Shown piece by piece: positions 17,412 through 27,086 of a stretch of 64,000 nucleotides of DNA. The stretch is from Rosistilla ulvae. GTDB taxonomy: Bacteria > Planctomycetota > Planctomycetia > Pirellulales > Pirellulaceae. Below the pieces are notes generated by a model. That model was not told the DNA's origin. It saw only the letters and a program-made list of their open reading frames with translations, and made no database searches. The stretch is from NCBI RefSeq assembly GCF_007741475.1, contig NZ_CP036261.1:2914001-2978000 (forward strand), given 5' to 3'. Both the position numbers and the translations under genes were made by a program. Within the stretch, counting starts at the first letter, position 1, and each line of letters begins with the position of its first letter.

Positions 17412-20161
17412 ACGAGCCCACAAGCGAAAATGCAACTGAACAGATCGTTTACCAATTCGAGCGATTGGTCTCGTTGACCGGATGGTGGACCTGGGCGGCA
17501 ATCGTTGTCGGCAGCATCCTGTTGCTGCTGGTGATCGCTCGTCTATACCGACGCGACACTGCGGAACTGCCGCGGGCGACCGGATTGGCGCTGCTGATTC
17601 TGCGACTTTCGGCGATCGTCGCGTTGATGTTCTTCTTTTTGAATTTCGAACGCCGCGCGCAACAGCAGGTCGTTCGACCATCCGAAGCTGTCGTCTTGAT
17701 CGACACCAGCCAAAGCATGTCGCTGCCAGCCGACCAAGCTCCCGATTCGCAGGCGCGGATCGCGGCGGTCGCCAATCTGTTGCAAGACACGCCGTGGCTC
17801 GATTCGGTTGCGGCGGAACATCGCGTTGCTGTCTATGGTTTTGATGATTCGACGGAAATTCGCGAACTGGCATCGATCGCCAAGGCGGAGTCGTCGACCG
17901 ATGCAACCGAGCAGGGTGAGGAAGACGTCGATTCCGCGAACGCCACGACGGCGCGGCGTCCTGCGTTGGTGCGGATTGCGTTTGTTGGTGCGGCGGTGTT
18001 GGGCTTCGGCTTGCTGTCGCTTTTGGCATCGGGTATCGCGCCGCTGCTGCATTGGCGATGGGCCAGCGGTTTGATCCTGGCTAGCACGATCAGCCTGTTG
18101 TTGGGAACCGTCTTGTTGACATCGGTCTGGAGCATCGAGACGTCTCTATCCTTTCGCCAGTTGCTTGGCTTTGCGGCACCGCCGGTCGACGTCGATGAAA
18201 CGACCGAGAGTCTCGAAAGCGAAAAGACGCAGGAGGTAAAAGACTGGCGGAACACCTTGATTGCATCGGGGGCCAGCAGCCGGATCGGCGATGCGGTTCG
18301 CAGTGTTCTGGGGCGGCATGATCCTTCGACCCTGGCTGGCATCCTTTTGATGACCGACGGACAGAACAACGCTGGGATTCCGATCGACGACGCGGCCGCA
18401 TTTGCCGCTCGCGATGGCGTGCCGGTCTACCCGATCGGTTTTGGATCGCCCAAGCCACCTGTTAACGTTCGGATCGTCGATCTGGACCTGCCGCGGCGCG
18501 TCTATCCCGGCGATAAGTTCGCCCTTTCGGTCGTCTTGCAAGCCAGCGGAATGATGGGCAAAAAAGTCGACGTCGAGATCCTTGAAGGACCCGATGGAGA
18601 AAGCCCACCGAGCGAAATCATCGATACGAAGACCGTTCTGTTGGACGAAGATGGCAAGTTGAGCGGGATCCGGTTCGATCTCGATCCGCCATCGATCGGG
18701 GCTCGCAAGCTCGCCGTGCGGTTGCGTGGAGCGGCGGGGGATCAACGTCCCGAGGACAACGTCCGCGATGCGCGTTATGAAGTCGTGGCTCGCAAGGTGC
18801 GTGTGCTGTTGATCGCGGGGGGGCCAACTCGCGAATATCGGTTTGTTCGCAATCTGTTGCATCGCGATCGCGAAGTCTCCGTCGACGTTCTGCTGCAGAC
18901 CGGGCAGGAAGGGATGAGCCAGGAGGCGAGCGAGATCCTGACCGAGTTGCCTTCGTCGGCCGAAGAGTTGTTTGAATACGACGCGATCGTGGCGTTTGAT
19001 CCCGATTGGATGGCCTTCGAAGCAGCCCAGATCGAATTGTTGGATCGTTGGTTGTCCGATATGTCGGGCGGTCTGATCTTGGTCGCTGGGCCGGTCCATC
19101 TTCCCGAGTGGAGTCGCTTGCGTGGCGATGTACGCGCGACGACGATCAAGGGCTTTTTCCCCGTCAGTCTGGCGGGACGTGGACCGATCTTCGACAGCGG
19201 CCGCGTTGGCGGCACGACGCCGTGGCCCCTGCGTTTCACTCCCGATGGGCAACGCAGTGAGTTCCTGTCGCTGACCGACAACCCCGCCGATAGCGCTAGC
19301 GTGTGGGAAGAGTTCAGCGGGGTCTACGACTTTGTCGGTGTCAAAGATGCAAAACCGGGAGCGAAGGTGTTGGCCTATTTCTCCGATCCGACGACCTCGA
19401 TCGACCAACGCTTTCCGATCTACCTGGCCTCTCAATTCTACGGCTCGGGACGCGTCTTCTTTCAGGGCAGCGGCGAGATGTGGCGTCTGCGAGCGGTCAG
19501 CGATTCCTATTTTGAAACCTACTACACCAAATTGATTCGCTGGGCGACCGAGGGACGGCTGTTGCGAGATTCGACCCGCGGCGTCTTGTTAGTCGACAAG
19601 CCTCGGGCGATGGTCGGCGAGACGATTGCGGTTCGCGCGGTCCTGACCGACGCCCAATTCCGTCCGTTGACCGAACCTCGTGTCACCGCCGAACTCGTCT
19701 CGCCATCGGGTGCCAAGCAGGAAGTGATCCTGCGTCCGCTGGAAGGCCAGCCGCGTCCGGGGACTTACGGCGGCCAATTTGTCGCTCGGCAATCGGGCGG
19801 TTTCGAATTGCAGTTGCTGTTGGGGGATGCTCTGGACGAACAAATCCTTCGCCAACCGGTGCAGATCTTGTTGCCGACGCTGGAACTGGAAAGGCCGCAG
19901 CGGGGGGATGAACCCTTGATGGCTCTGGCCTCTGCGACCGGCGGGCTGTTCGCGGAGGGTTCGGGCAGCGAAGGTCCCCGATCCGAAACTCGCAATCCAT
20001 TGGACTTGGTCGATGCGATCGAACCGCGACCGCAAACGACGATCTTGCCCGGCACGCCCGATCGCGACTTCCACCGCCGACGCAACGCCAGTCTGTTGTG
20101 GTTGATCGGTGGTGCCCTGACGCTGGAATGGCTGTTGAGGCGGCTCAATCGTTTGGCCTAA
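17408..20161 (+). CDS. Membrane VWA protein with an internal transmembrane hairpin
   Basis: A 917-residue membrane protein that overlaps the preceding gene by 4 bp. Helices at about 26-47 and 58-80 anchor it. The VWA fold starts with VVLIDTSQS (MIDAS D99, S101, S103) and VAVYGFDDS at 140-148, but is then interrupted by a charged linker and two further helices at about 186-208 and 219-241. The fold resumes at about 280, with LLMTDGQNNAG at 313-323. A class I glutamine-amidotransferase-like region follows (VRVLLIAGGPTREYRFVRNLL), then a beta-rich part and a final helix LWLIGGALTLEWLL. This layout is known from the BatA/VWA clusters except for the split VWA fold. Role: probable partner of the upstream VWA protein. 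Confidence 0.87.
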   Translation: MNEPTSENATEQIVYQFERLVSLTGWWTWAAIVVGSILLLLVIARLYRRDTAELPRATGLALLILRLSAIVALMFFFLNFERRAQQQVVRPSEAVVLIDTSQSMSLPADQAPDSQARIAAVANLLQDTPWLDSVAAEHRVAVYGFDDSTEIRELASIAKAESSTDATEQGEEDVDSANATTARRPALVRIAFVGAAVLGFGLLSLLASGIAPLLHWRWASGLILASTISLLLGTVLLTSVWSIETSLSFRQLLGFAAPPVDVDETTESLESEKTQEVKDWRNTLIASGASSRIGDAVRSVLGRHDPSTLAGILLMTDGQNNAGIPIDDAAAFAARDGVPVYPIGFGSPKPPVNVRIVDLDLPRRVYPGDKFALSVVLQASGMMGKKVDVEILEGPDGESPPSEIIDTKTVLLDEDGKLSGIRFDLDPPSIGARKLAVRLRGAAGDQRPEDNVRDARYEVVARKVRVLLIAGGPTREYRFVRNLLHRDREVSVDVLLQTGQEGMSQEASEILTELPSSAEELFEYDAIVAFDPDWMAFEAAQIELLDRWLSDMSGGLILVAGPVHLPEWSRLRGDVRATTIKGFFPVSLAGRGPIFDSGRVGGTTPWPLRFTPDGQRSEFLSLTDNPADSASVWEEFSGVYDFVGVKDAKPGAKVLAYFSDPTTSIDQRFPIYLASQFYGSGRVFFQGSGEMWRLRAVSDSYFETYYTKLIRWATEGRLLRDSTRGVLLVDKPRAMVGETIAVRAVLTDAQFRPLTEPRVTAELVSPSGAKQEVILRPLEGQPRPGTYGGQFVARQSGGFELQLLLGDALDEQILRQPVQILLPTLELERPQRGDEPLMALASATGGLFAEGSGSEGPRSETRNPLDLVDAIEPRPQTTILPGTPDRDFHRRRNASLLWLIGGALTLEWLLRRLNRLA

Positions 20162-20239
20162 CGCAACGCCGCGATGTGGTGGACTTGCCACCGCAACATC
20201 CTTTCGAAAAACGGAACGACCAACGCAATCAACCGCCCC

Positions 20240-22582
20240 ATGCCTCAACCAAATCACTCATCATCGATTCATCCTCAATTGCAAGTCGTGCTCCAGCGAC
20301 TTCGATCGATGGTGCGAAAGTACATCGTCGCCGACTTTGTGCTGACGGCGTTGGTCGTCATCGGTGCCGCTTTCTGGGGCGGGCTGTTGTTGGACTACGG
20401 ACCGATCCTGTTGGGCGGTCTGGAGATGCCGCGTTCGGCGCGGATCTTGTTGTTGGTCGCGTTGTTTGTCGTGCTGGTCGTGTTGGCGATCCGTATGTTA
20501 GGCGAACGCTTGTCGGCCAAATTGCCCGATGAGAGCTTGGCGCTGTTGTTGGAACGTCAGCATCCCGAACTGGGCGAACGGTTGATGACCAGCGTGCAAT
20601 TGGCTCGCGCTGAATCGAACCTCGATGCGCACTCGCGGCCTTTGTACGAACACGTCCGCCGCGAAGCGGCTCAGATGAGCGACGCGTTGGATGTGCGCCG
20701 CGTCTTTCAATGGAAGCCGTTGCTGCACAAAGCGATCGCGGCCGTCGTAATGCTGCTGGCGGTAATCGTCTTCGCGCTCGCCACCCCTTCGACCGCATCG
20801 CACGCGATCTCGCGGTTGTTGACCTTGAGCGATGATCCTTGGCCGCGAAAGGCCAAGTTGGAAATGGTGGGTGTCGAAGTCCCGATCGTTTCATTTGCCG
20901 ATCCCGATTCGTCGGCGCCGCCGGAAATCAAGCTGTTGACGTTCGAGGACCACAAGCTGCGACTGGCTCGCGGAGGTTCGGCAACGCTTCGCGTCCGAGC
21001 GATCGCCGACGACCGCGTCGTTCCCGAGTTGTGCACCGTGCATTACGAAACCGCTTCGGGACAACGCGGCCAAGCGAATATGCGCCGCGTCGGGGGGCAG
21101 CGGAACGGGTATCAAGAGTTTTCGCTCGATGGACCGCCGTTGGATGGACTGGCCGAAGATGTCCGCTTCACCGTCCGCGGCTTGGACGATCGGCTCAGCG
21201 ATTTTAAGGTGCTTGCCGTCGATCCGCCCGCGGTCACTCAGTTGGAGATTCAGTGCCGGTATCCCGAATACCTTCGCGATCCGCAGAATACATCCGATGC
21301 GGCCGATCTAGTCGTCAATTACGCCCCCGGTTTGCGGATCCGCGAAGGATCCGATCTGAAAGTGATCGGGGAGAGTAGTAAACCGTTGTCGCGCGTCGAC
21401 GTGATGTTGCGTGGCGTCGATGGGGAGGGCAAAGTCCTGTCGGCGGAAGTTGCCGTGGATGGGATGAGCTTTAGCATGTCGCTGCCCGATTTCGCCGAGG
21501 ACCAGGCGCTGTTGTTGCTGCCGGTCGACCGACAGGAGATCACTGCGGGGGCGCCGTTTCGGTTCTTCTTGGGCGTGGTCAACGATCAACCGCCGGAGGT
21601 GTCGTTGAATCTGGTGGGGATCGGTTCGGCGATCACGCCGGTCGCCAAGATCCCGTTTGAGGGGAAGGTCAAGGACGATTACGAACTCAGCCGCACCGAG
21701 ATCGCGTTGGCCCCCGCTTCTCAGCCCAACGGGCAACCGGTGTTGCGGAATGTCGAACCCGATCGCGACGGATCGTACGCCGGTCAGGTCGATTTGCGGG
21801 CGCTGTCGGCCGACGATGTGATGAAGCCGCTGGCTCCGGGAGAGCGATTGAATTTGTTTGCCGAAGCGACCGATCGCTACAGCCTTGCCGACCGACACGT
21901 GACGCAAAGCGATCTGTATGGACTGGACGTGGTTTCCCCAGAAGAGTTGTTGGGCCGTTTGGAACGCCGTGAATTGGGACTGCGGGCGCGGTTGGAACAA
22001 TCGATCGACGAAATCCGCCAGCTTCGCGACGTCTTGGAAAGGATCGCCACCGACGACTGGACGGCTGTCGAATCGGCGACCTCCACGGCACAGGGGGGCG
22101 AGGAAGAATCGCTGCGGGCTGAGCAATTGAGGGTCTTACGAGTCCAACAGTCTTCGCTGCAAGCGAATAAAACCAGCGAAGAGTTGACCGGAATCGCCGC
22201 CTCGTTGGGGGATATTATCCTCGAAATGGAAAATAACCGCGTCGATTCGGTCGACCGTCGCCAGCGGATTACCAGCCAGGTGCAACAGCCGTTAGAAGGT
22301 GTTGTCGGTGGTGAAATGCAATCGCTTCGCGACTTGATCGAGCATCTAGGCCGCGTCGCCCGCGATCCTGCCAGCGGTCCCGAAGTGGCGACGCAATCGG
22401 TCGATGCGGCGGAAGAAGTGCTGTTGCGATTGACGGCCATCCTGGACAGCATGTTAGACTTGGAAAGTTACAATGAGATTTTAGACATCGTCCGCGATTT
22501 GATCGATCGGCAGAACCGCTTGATCGATGATACGAAGGATGAACAGAAACGCCGCGTTTTGGATCTGTTCAAGCCTCAGTAG
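20240..22582 (+). CDS. DUF4175-like membrane protein with coiled-coil C-terminus
   Basis: A 780-residue protein. The ATG at 20240 is preferred over an earlier in-frame codon, since the preceding 22 codons look non-coding. Three hydrophobic helices lie near the N-terminus (YIVADFVLTALVVIGAAFWG, ARILLLVALFVVLVVLAI, and AIAAVVMLLAVIVFAL). A large periplasmic region with beta-sandwich strands follows, then a long charged coiled coil (about residues 580-780). This is the architecture of DUF4175 proteins found in MoxR/VWA clusters. The next two genes also encode coiled-coil secreted proteins, so these may assemble together at the membrane. No enzyme motif was seen. Confidence 0.75.
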   Translation: MPQPNHSSSIHPQLQVVLQRLRSMVRKYIVADFVLTALVVIGAAFWGGLLLDYGPILLGGLEMPRSARILLLVALFVVLVVLAIRMLGERLSAKLPDESLALLLERQHPELGERLMTSVQLARAESNLDAHSRPLYEHVRREAAQMSDALDVRRVFQWKPLLHKAIAAVVMLLAVIVFALATPSTASHAISRLLTLSDDPWPRKAKLEMVGVEVPIVSFADPDSSAPPEIKLLTFEDHKLRLARGGSATLRVRAIADDRVVPELCTVHYETASGQRGQANMRRVGGQRNGYQEFSLDGPPLDGLAEDVRFTVRGLDDRLSDFKVLAVDPPAVTQLEIQCRYPEYLRDPQNTSDAADLVVNYAPGLRIREGSDLKVIGESSKPLSRVDVMLRGVDGEGKVLSAEVAVDGMSFSMSLPDFAEDQALLLLPVDRQEITAGAPFRFFLGVVNDQPPEVSLNLVGIGSAITPVAKIPFEGKVKDDYELSRTEIALAPASQPNGQPVLRNVEPDRDGSYAGQVDLRALSADDVMKPLAPGERLNLFAEATDRYSLADRHVTQSDLYGLDVVSPEELLGRLERRELGLRARLEQSIDEIRQLRDVLERIATDDWTAVESATSTAQGGEEESLRAEQLRVLRVQQSSLQANKTSEELTGIAASLGDIILEMENNRVDSVDRRQRITSQVQQPLEGVVGGEMQSLRDLIEHLGRVARDPASGPEVATQSVDAAEEVLLRLTAILDSMLDLESYNEILDIVRDLIDRQNRLIDDTKDEQKRRVLDLFKPQ

Positions 22583-22683
22583 TTTGCGGTGATAGAAACG
22601 GTCTGAAATTAAACCGGCGACCGCGGTGATATCGGTCGGACGAACCGCCACGATTCTGTTCCTGTTTGCGGGACCCAAGCCTA

Positions 22684-24585
22684 ATGAAAACATCGACTCT
22701 TCAAAAGCTGACCGTTGTCGCTCTGCTCGTGTTCGGGCTGCTTGGGCTTTCCTCCGCATCGCTGCGGGCACAGGACGCGCCTGCTGATCCGCCTGGCCCC
22801 GAGGGACCGACTATCCAGCAGCGGCAGACCCAAGTCGCCGACAATTACAAGCGTCTGGAAGAGCTGCTGATTCGGCTGGCCGATGTCGAAGCGAGCACGC
22901 ATCCCGAACGAGCGGCACTGCTGCGACGGGCGGCTCGACAATCGAGCGAAACGTTTGTGCTGAAGCAGCTCGAAGAAGCCTCCCAAGCTTTGGACCGCAA
23001 GCAATTTCAACTGGCGATCGAAAATCAATCCACCGCCAGCCAAAACCTTGCCGGCCTGCTGAAGCTGTTGTTGACCGAAGATCGTCAAGAGCGGATCCGC
23101 GAGGAGAAGGACCGTATCAAAAGGATCAAGCAGGATATTGAACGCCGCTTGCGTCAACAGACCGCGACGCGAGCGCGGACCGAAAACGGCGTCGATACCG
23201 ATGAACTCAAGGATGAACAGGGGAAGATCGCTGAAAAGACCAAAGAGCTGAGCGATGAACTGAGCGGCGAGGAAGAGGGCTCTGACGCGTCGCAAGATTC
23301 CCAGTCGGACAAGCAATCGCAAGAAGGGGAATCGAGTCAGTCGAAGGATTCCGAACAACAGTCGATGCCGAGCGAAGGGGAGGGTTCGCAGGAATCGTCG
23401 GGAAAACCGAAGCCATCCGACGGTCAGAAGCCCTCGGGAGATTCCGAGTCGGACGATCAAAAGTCCGATGGCGAGGAGAAGGAATCCTCTAGCGACGACA
23501 AAAAGCCTGCTGACGACTCGAAGCCCAAAGAGGGATCGAAGCCGTCCGATGGCAAACCGTCGGAACAATCCAAGGAATCGTCAGGCGATCCAAAGTCCGA
23601 TAGTGAATCCAAGCCCGGCGGCGAGCAGAAACCGTCCGAAGCTGGCAAGTCTCAACAGGGACAACCGCAACAAGGCCAACTCCAACAGGGACAACAGGGT
23701 CAGGATTCGCAGCAGCAACCGCAGCAGGACGAACAACAAGAGCAACCCCAGACGCCGCAAGACTCCGCAGCCAAGCGACTGGATCAGGCTCAGCAGAAGA
23801 TGCGAGAAGCCGAGCAGCAGTTGGAAGATGCGAAACGCGAAGGGGCCGTGGAGAAGCAACGCGAAGCGGAACAGTTGCTGCGTCAGGCGATCGAAGACCT
23901 CGACCGAATCCTGCGACAGTTGCGTGAAGAGGAGAAGGAACGCGAGCTGGCGCGGTTGGAAGCGAGGTTTCGCAAAATGGCCGAGATGCAGACCGTGGTT
24001 TACGAGCGGACCAAGGAACTCGATGAGATTCCAGCGGAAATTCGCGATCGGTCGGTCGATATCCGCGCCGGGAACTTGGCCTTCGAAGAGAAGAAGATCA
24101 TTCTGGAAGCCGACCGGGCGCTGTTGGTCTTAAAGGAAGAGGGATCCAGCGTTGCATTTCCCGAGGTGGTGCAACAGATGCGAGGCGACATGCAGCATGT
24201 GGCCGATCGGTTGGCCGAATCGAAGATCGGCCCGATCACGCAGGGACTCGAAGAGGATATCTTGTCGGCGATCGAGGAGATGATCGCCGCGTTGCAACAG
24301 GCCCAACGCGAACAGGAAGAAAAGAAGGACAAGCCCAAGCCGCCGGGGCAACCGCAACAGGGGCAACCTGGCGAATCGCCGCTGGTTCAACCGATCGCGG
24401 AACTGAAGTTGATCCGGACACTCGAGACGCGGATCCAAAAGACGACCCAACGGTATGCCAAGATGGTGCCCGATGGAACGTCGGAAGTACCCGCAGAACT
24501 GGGGGAACTGGTCGACGAATTATCCCAACGCCAATTGCGGCTGTATCGCGTGACGCGTGATATCGTGCTGAAAAAGAATCGTTGA
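22684..24585 (+). CDS. Secreted coiled-coil protein with long S/K/E/Q low-complexity linker
   Basis: A 633-residue exported protein. The ATG at 22684 begins a clean signal peptide (KLTVVALLVFGLLGLSSA, cleavage near RAQ); a TTG six codons upstream is less likely. Residues about 45-190 are helical coiled coil. From about 195 to 362 (23266-23770) the chain is almost only Ser, Lys, Glu, Asp, Gln, Pro and Gly, which predicts a long disordered spacer. A second coiled-coil part follows to the end, with a short QQGQPGE linker inside it. No catalytic motif. It follows the DUF4175-like gene by 101 bp in the MoxR/VWA cluster. It may span the periplasm and bind the VWA proteins or the cell wall; that is inference. 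Confidence 0.82.
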   Translation: MKTSTLQKLTVVALLVFGLLGLSSASLRAQDAPADPPGPEGPTIQQRQTQVADNYKRLEELLIRLADVEASTHPERAALLRRAARQSSETFVLKQLEEASQALDRKQFQLAIENQSTASQNLAGLLKLLLTEDRQERIREEKDRIKRIKQDIERRLRQQTATRARTENGVDTDELKDEQGKIAEKTKELSDELSGEEEGSDASQDSQSDKQSQEGESSQSKDSEQQSMPSEGEGSQESSGKPKPSDGQKPSGDSESDDQKSDGEEKESSSDDKKPADDSKPKEGSKPSDGKPSEQSKESSGDPKSDSESKPGGEQKPSEAGKSQQGQPQQGQLQQGQQGQDSQQQPQQDEQQEQPQTPQDSAAKRLDQAQQKMREAEQQLEDAKREGAVEKQREAEQLLRQAIEDLDRILRQLREEEKERELARLEARFRKMAEMQTVVYERTKELDEIPAEIRDRSVDIRAGNLAFEEKKIILEADRALLVLKEEGSSVAFPEVVQQMRGDMQHVADRLAESKIGPITQGLEEDILSAIEEMIAALQQAQREQEEKKDKPKPPGQPQQGQPGESPLVQPIAELKLIRTLETRIQKTTQRYAKMVPDGTSEVPAELGELVDELSQRQLRLYRVTRDIVLKKNR

Positions 24586-24692
24586 ACGTCGCGAACGCTC
24601 CGCCCACAGCTTCACGTCCCCAACGATTTGGTCGTTTGGTTTGTGCTATGCTGAATTGGTCTGATGTCGAACTCTCATATATGGATCGTCCG

Positions 24693-25733
24693 ATGAAACG
24701 CATCGCTACCCACGTCGCCGCACTGTTGGTTGCCTGGATGTCATCGTCTCTTTCGCTAGCTTTTGCAGCCGATGATTCGTTGCAACAGGAAGCCGAATGG
24801 GCGATGGCCGACGACGCTCGGGTGACCGAAGCGATGCAACTGGGGCTGACCGAACAAGGGCTCGACGCGACGAAGATCGAAGCGGCGCTTGGGGCGTTGG
24901 GAGATTTGATGCAGGCCGGCCAAGCGGACCCGTTGGATGCGTTTATCCAAGCGAGCGTCGCCGCGCTACCGAAGCTGGCTGAAAAGCTGAGCCAGATCGA
25001 ACAGTCTCCCAGCTCGATCGGCGACGATCCGTTTCTAGCGTTTGCTCCTCCCGTTCGCGACCAAGCTCGATTATGGGCTGGCCGCGCGTTGGTTCGCGTG
25101 CGGTTGTTCGACGAAGCGATTCCGTTGCTGCAACCGTTGGAACCGACCGATGTTATCGCACCGGCGGAACTGCTGTTCTACCGCGGCGCCTGCTATCACG
25201 CTCTGCTGAAGAAAGACGAAGCCGTCGATGACCTGTCGGCACTGCTGCAACGCAAAGCGGAGATTCCCCAGCGGTTCGCTCGGACAGCGGAACTGATGCT
25301 GGCCGACATCCAACCGCTGAAAGAAGACTCCTTGGACGAGATCGCTCGACTGATGAACGATGTCTCGCGGCGTTTGGAACTAGGCCGTGCCGGCGATCCG
25401 GTCGTCGAACGCGAACAACAGATCATCGATAAATTGGACAAGATGATCGAGCAGATGGAAGAGCAGCAGAAGCAACAACAGCAGCAGATGCAGCAAGCTC
25501 AAAGCGGCAGCCAGGGCGGATCGCAATCCAAAGCGATGGAGGACAGCCAGATCGCCGGCGGCAGCGGCCCTGGTGACGTCGACCGCAAAAAGCTTGGCGA
25601 TCGCGACGGGTGGGGCAATCTTCCGCCGGCACAGCGGCAAGAGGCGTTGCAAAAGATCAGCCAAGATTTGCCGACGCATTACCGCGAAGCGATCGAAGCC
25701 TATTTCCGCAAGCTGGCGACGGAGAAGCGGTGA
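24693..25733 (+). CDS. Secreted TPR/coiled-coil protein of the MoxR-VWA cluster
   Basis: A 346-residue exported protein. The ATG at 24693 gives a signal peptide (HVAALLVAWMSSSLSLAFA); an in-frame ATG at 24681 is also possible. Residues about 105-215 look like TPR helices (ARLWAGRALVRVRLFDEAIPLL, then LLFYRGACYHALLKKDEAVDDL). A glutamine-rich coiled coil (EEQQKQQQQQMQQ) and a short Gly/Ser linker follow. The C-terminus DGWGNLPPAQRQEALQKISQ ... HYREAIEAYFRKLA is a conserved ending often seen on proteins in VWA/MoxR clusters. The stop overlaps the GTG start of the next gene. Confidence 0.82.
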   Translation: MKRIATHVAALLVAWMSSSLSLAFAADDSLQQEAEWAMADDARVTEAMQLGLTEQGLDATKIEAALGALGDLMQAGQADPLDAFIQASVAALPKLAEKLSQIEQSPSSIGDDPFLAFAPPVRDQARLWAGRALVRVRLFDEAIPLLQPLEPTDVIAPAELLFYRGACYHALLKKDEAVDDLSALLQRKAEIPQRFARTAELMLADIQPLKEDSLDEIARLMNDVSRRLELGRAGDPVVEREQQIIDKLDKMIEQMEEQQKQQQQQMQQAQSGSQGGSQSKAMEDSQIAGGSGPGDVDRKKLGDRDGWGNLPPAQRQEALQKISQDLPTHYREAIEAYFRKLATEKR

Positions 25734-26215
25734 AGCCCGACCAGGAATCATCTTCTAATGTCTCTTGCATCGAAACGCCGGAAATCGCTAAGGTCGCATT
25801 CGCAAGTAGGCTTTTCGGCTGGCGAGGCCGGACGATAGCGATAGGACTGGCGATGTGGTTATCCGCAATGCTGGCAACCGCCGCTTGGCTGCGTCCCGCC
25901 CCGGCGGGACTCGGCACGCATCACCAGCTCGGATTGCCTCCTTGTTCACTGCGTGTTTTGTTGGGAATGCGTTGCCCTGCGTGTGGTATGACGACATCGT
26001 GGTCGCACTACGTCCGCGGGCAATGGGTTTCCAGCATCCGCGTGAACCCCGGTGGGTTCATGCTGGCAGCGCTAGCGACCGCAGTCACGGTGGGTGCTGT
26101 CCGCGTGGCGTACACGGGCCAACCTGTGAACCCGCAACAGACGTGGTGGCTCGCAATCGGCCTGATGGGTGCGATGCTTGCCGCCGGGATCGACTGGATC
26201 CTGCGGATCGTTTAG
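25730..26215 (+). CDS. DUF2752 membrane protein
   Basis: A 161-residue membrane protein. The GTG at 25730 overlaps the TGA of the previous gene (GTGA) and is the natural coupled start. The DUF2752 signature LLGMRCPACGMTTSW lies at about residues 76-90, with the CPxCGMT core. Three hydrophobic helices are visible: WRGRTIAIGLAMWLSAML, FMLAALATAVTVGAV and WWLAIGLMGAMLAAGI. The function of DUF2752 is not established. The two Cys suggest metal or redox chemistry at the membrane. It may simply be co-transcribed with the VWA cluster. Confidence 0.85.
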   Translation: MKPDQESSSNVSCIETPEIAKVAFASRLFGWRGRTIAIGLAMWLSAMLATAAWLRPAPAGLGTHHQLGLPPCSLRVLLGMRCPACGMTTSWSHYVRGQWVSSIRVNPGGFMLAALATAVTVGAVRVAYTGQPVNPQQTWWLAIGLMGAMLAAGIDWILRIV

Positions 26216-26266
26216 GCAGATTTGAGTAGAAAAAATTTGGAAGTCGCAGTGGTGAAGGGAATCCCC

Positions 26267-26920
26267 ATGAGACCTCGTTTCGCGCAACGAATCGTTTGCG
26301 TCTTGTTAGCGTCGCTGATCTTCACCCAAGTCGGTTGCACCAGCGCCCTGACGACCATCATGTATGCGGTCGGCGCCGATCTAACTCCGGCCGAATTCAA
26401 GGGCCTCGCTGGCCAACGAACTGCCGTCGTGGTAATCACCGATGGCAGCCAATACAGCGACGACATCACCTCGCGCACTCTGACTCGCAAGGTCGGAGAG
26501 TACATGGAGATCGAGGTCGATGGGTTCGATCTGGTCCCCGAGGAGGAGGTCGACAGTTGGAAAGACATCAACGGCTGGGAAGAGCTTGATTTTGTCGCGC
26601 TCGGCAAAGGGGTCAAAGCCAAGAAGGTGCTTGCCATCGAGCTGACCGGCATGAAGCTTCGCGAGGGGCAAACGCTTTATCGCGGTCGCGCCAATGTGAC
26701 GACAACCGTTTACGATGTCGCCACTGGACGCAAGGAGTTCCGTCGCAGCTTGGACGATTTCACCTTCCCCGTTCACACCGGAAAATATGCTTCCGAGACG
26801 ACCGAAGCGAAATTCCGGCGAGATTTTCTCGACGTTCTCTCTCGCCGTGTTACCCGATATTTCCATCGCTACGATCCACGCGACAACGTTGCATTGGATG
26901 CCGTGATCGTCAATCTCTGA
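26267..26920 (+). CDS. Putative lipoprotein of unknown function
   Basis: A 217-residue protein. The ATG at 26267 follows GAAGGGA and starts a lipoprotein-like signal (IVCVLLASLIFTQVGCTS, lipid Cys near residue 25; the -3 Gln makes the lipobox slightly unusual). The mature part has alternating strands (TAVVVITDGSQYSDDITSR, VLAIELTGMKLREGQTLYRGR) and resembles small planctomycete proteins with an LPS-assembly-like or GNA1162-like fold. No family was recognised with confidence. It comes 51 bp after DUF2752 and probably ends the cluster. Confidence 0.78.
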   Translation: MRPRFAQRIVCVLLASLIFTQVGCTSALTTIMYAVGADLTPAEFKGLAGQRTAVVVITDGSQYSDDITSRTLTRKVGEYMEIEVDGFDLVPEEEVDSWKDINGWEELDFVALGKGVKAKKVLAIELTGMKLREGQTLYRGRANVTTTVYDVATGRKEFRRSLDDFTFPVHTGKYASETTEAKFRRDFLDVLSRRVTRYFHRYDPRDNVALDAVIVNL

Positions 26921-27086
26921 TTCCCCTCTCCGGCGACGCGCGCCGTGGGGACATTTCGCACCAAATCGGACACGCCGGTTTGGGTGATTTGGCACACAAG
27001 TTGCATCTGGATTGGGAAGCGTCGATGTTGGCGTGCCATCGTGGCAGCAACCTCCCGGCGATTTCAGATTCTTGGCAGTTAGCGAA

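Noticed and set aside
18146-19435. A 429-codon minus-strand frame within the second VWA gene
   Set aside because: Antisense shadow; the plus strand carries the VWA motifs and a coupled start.
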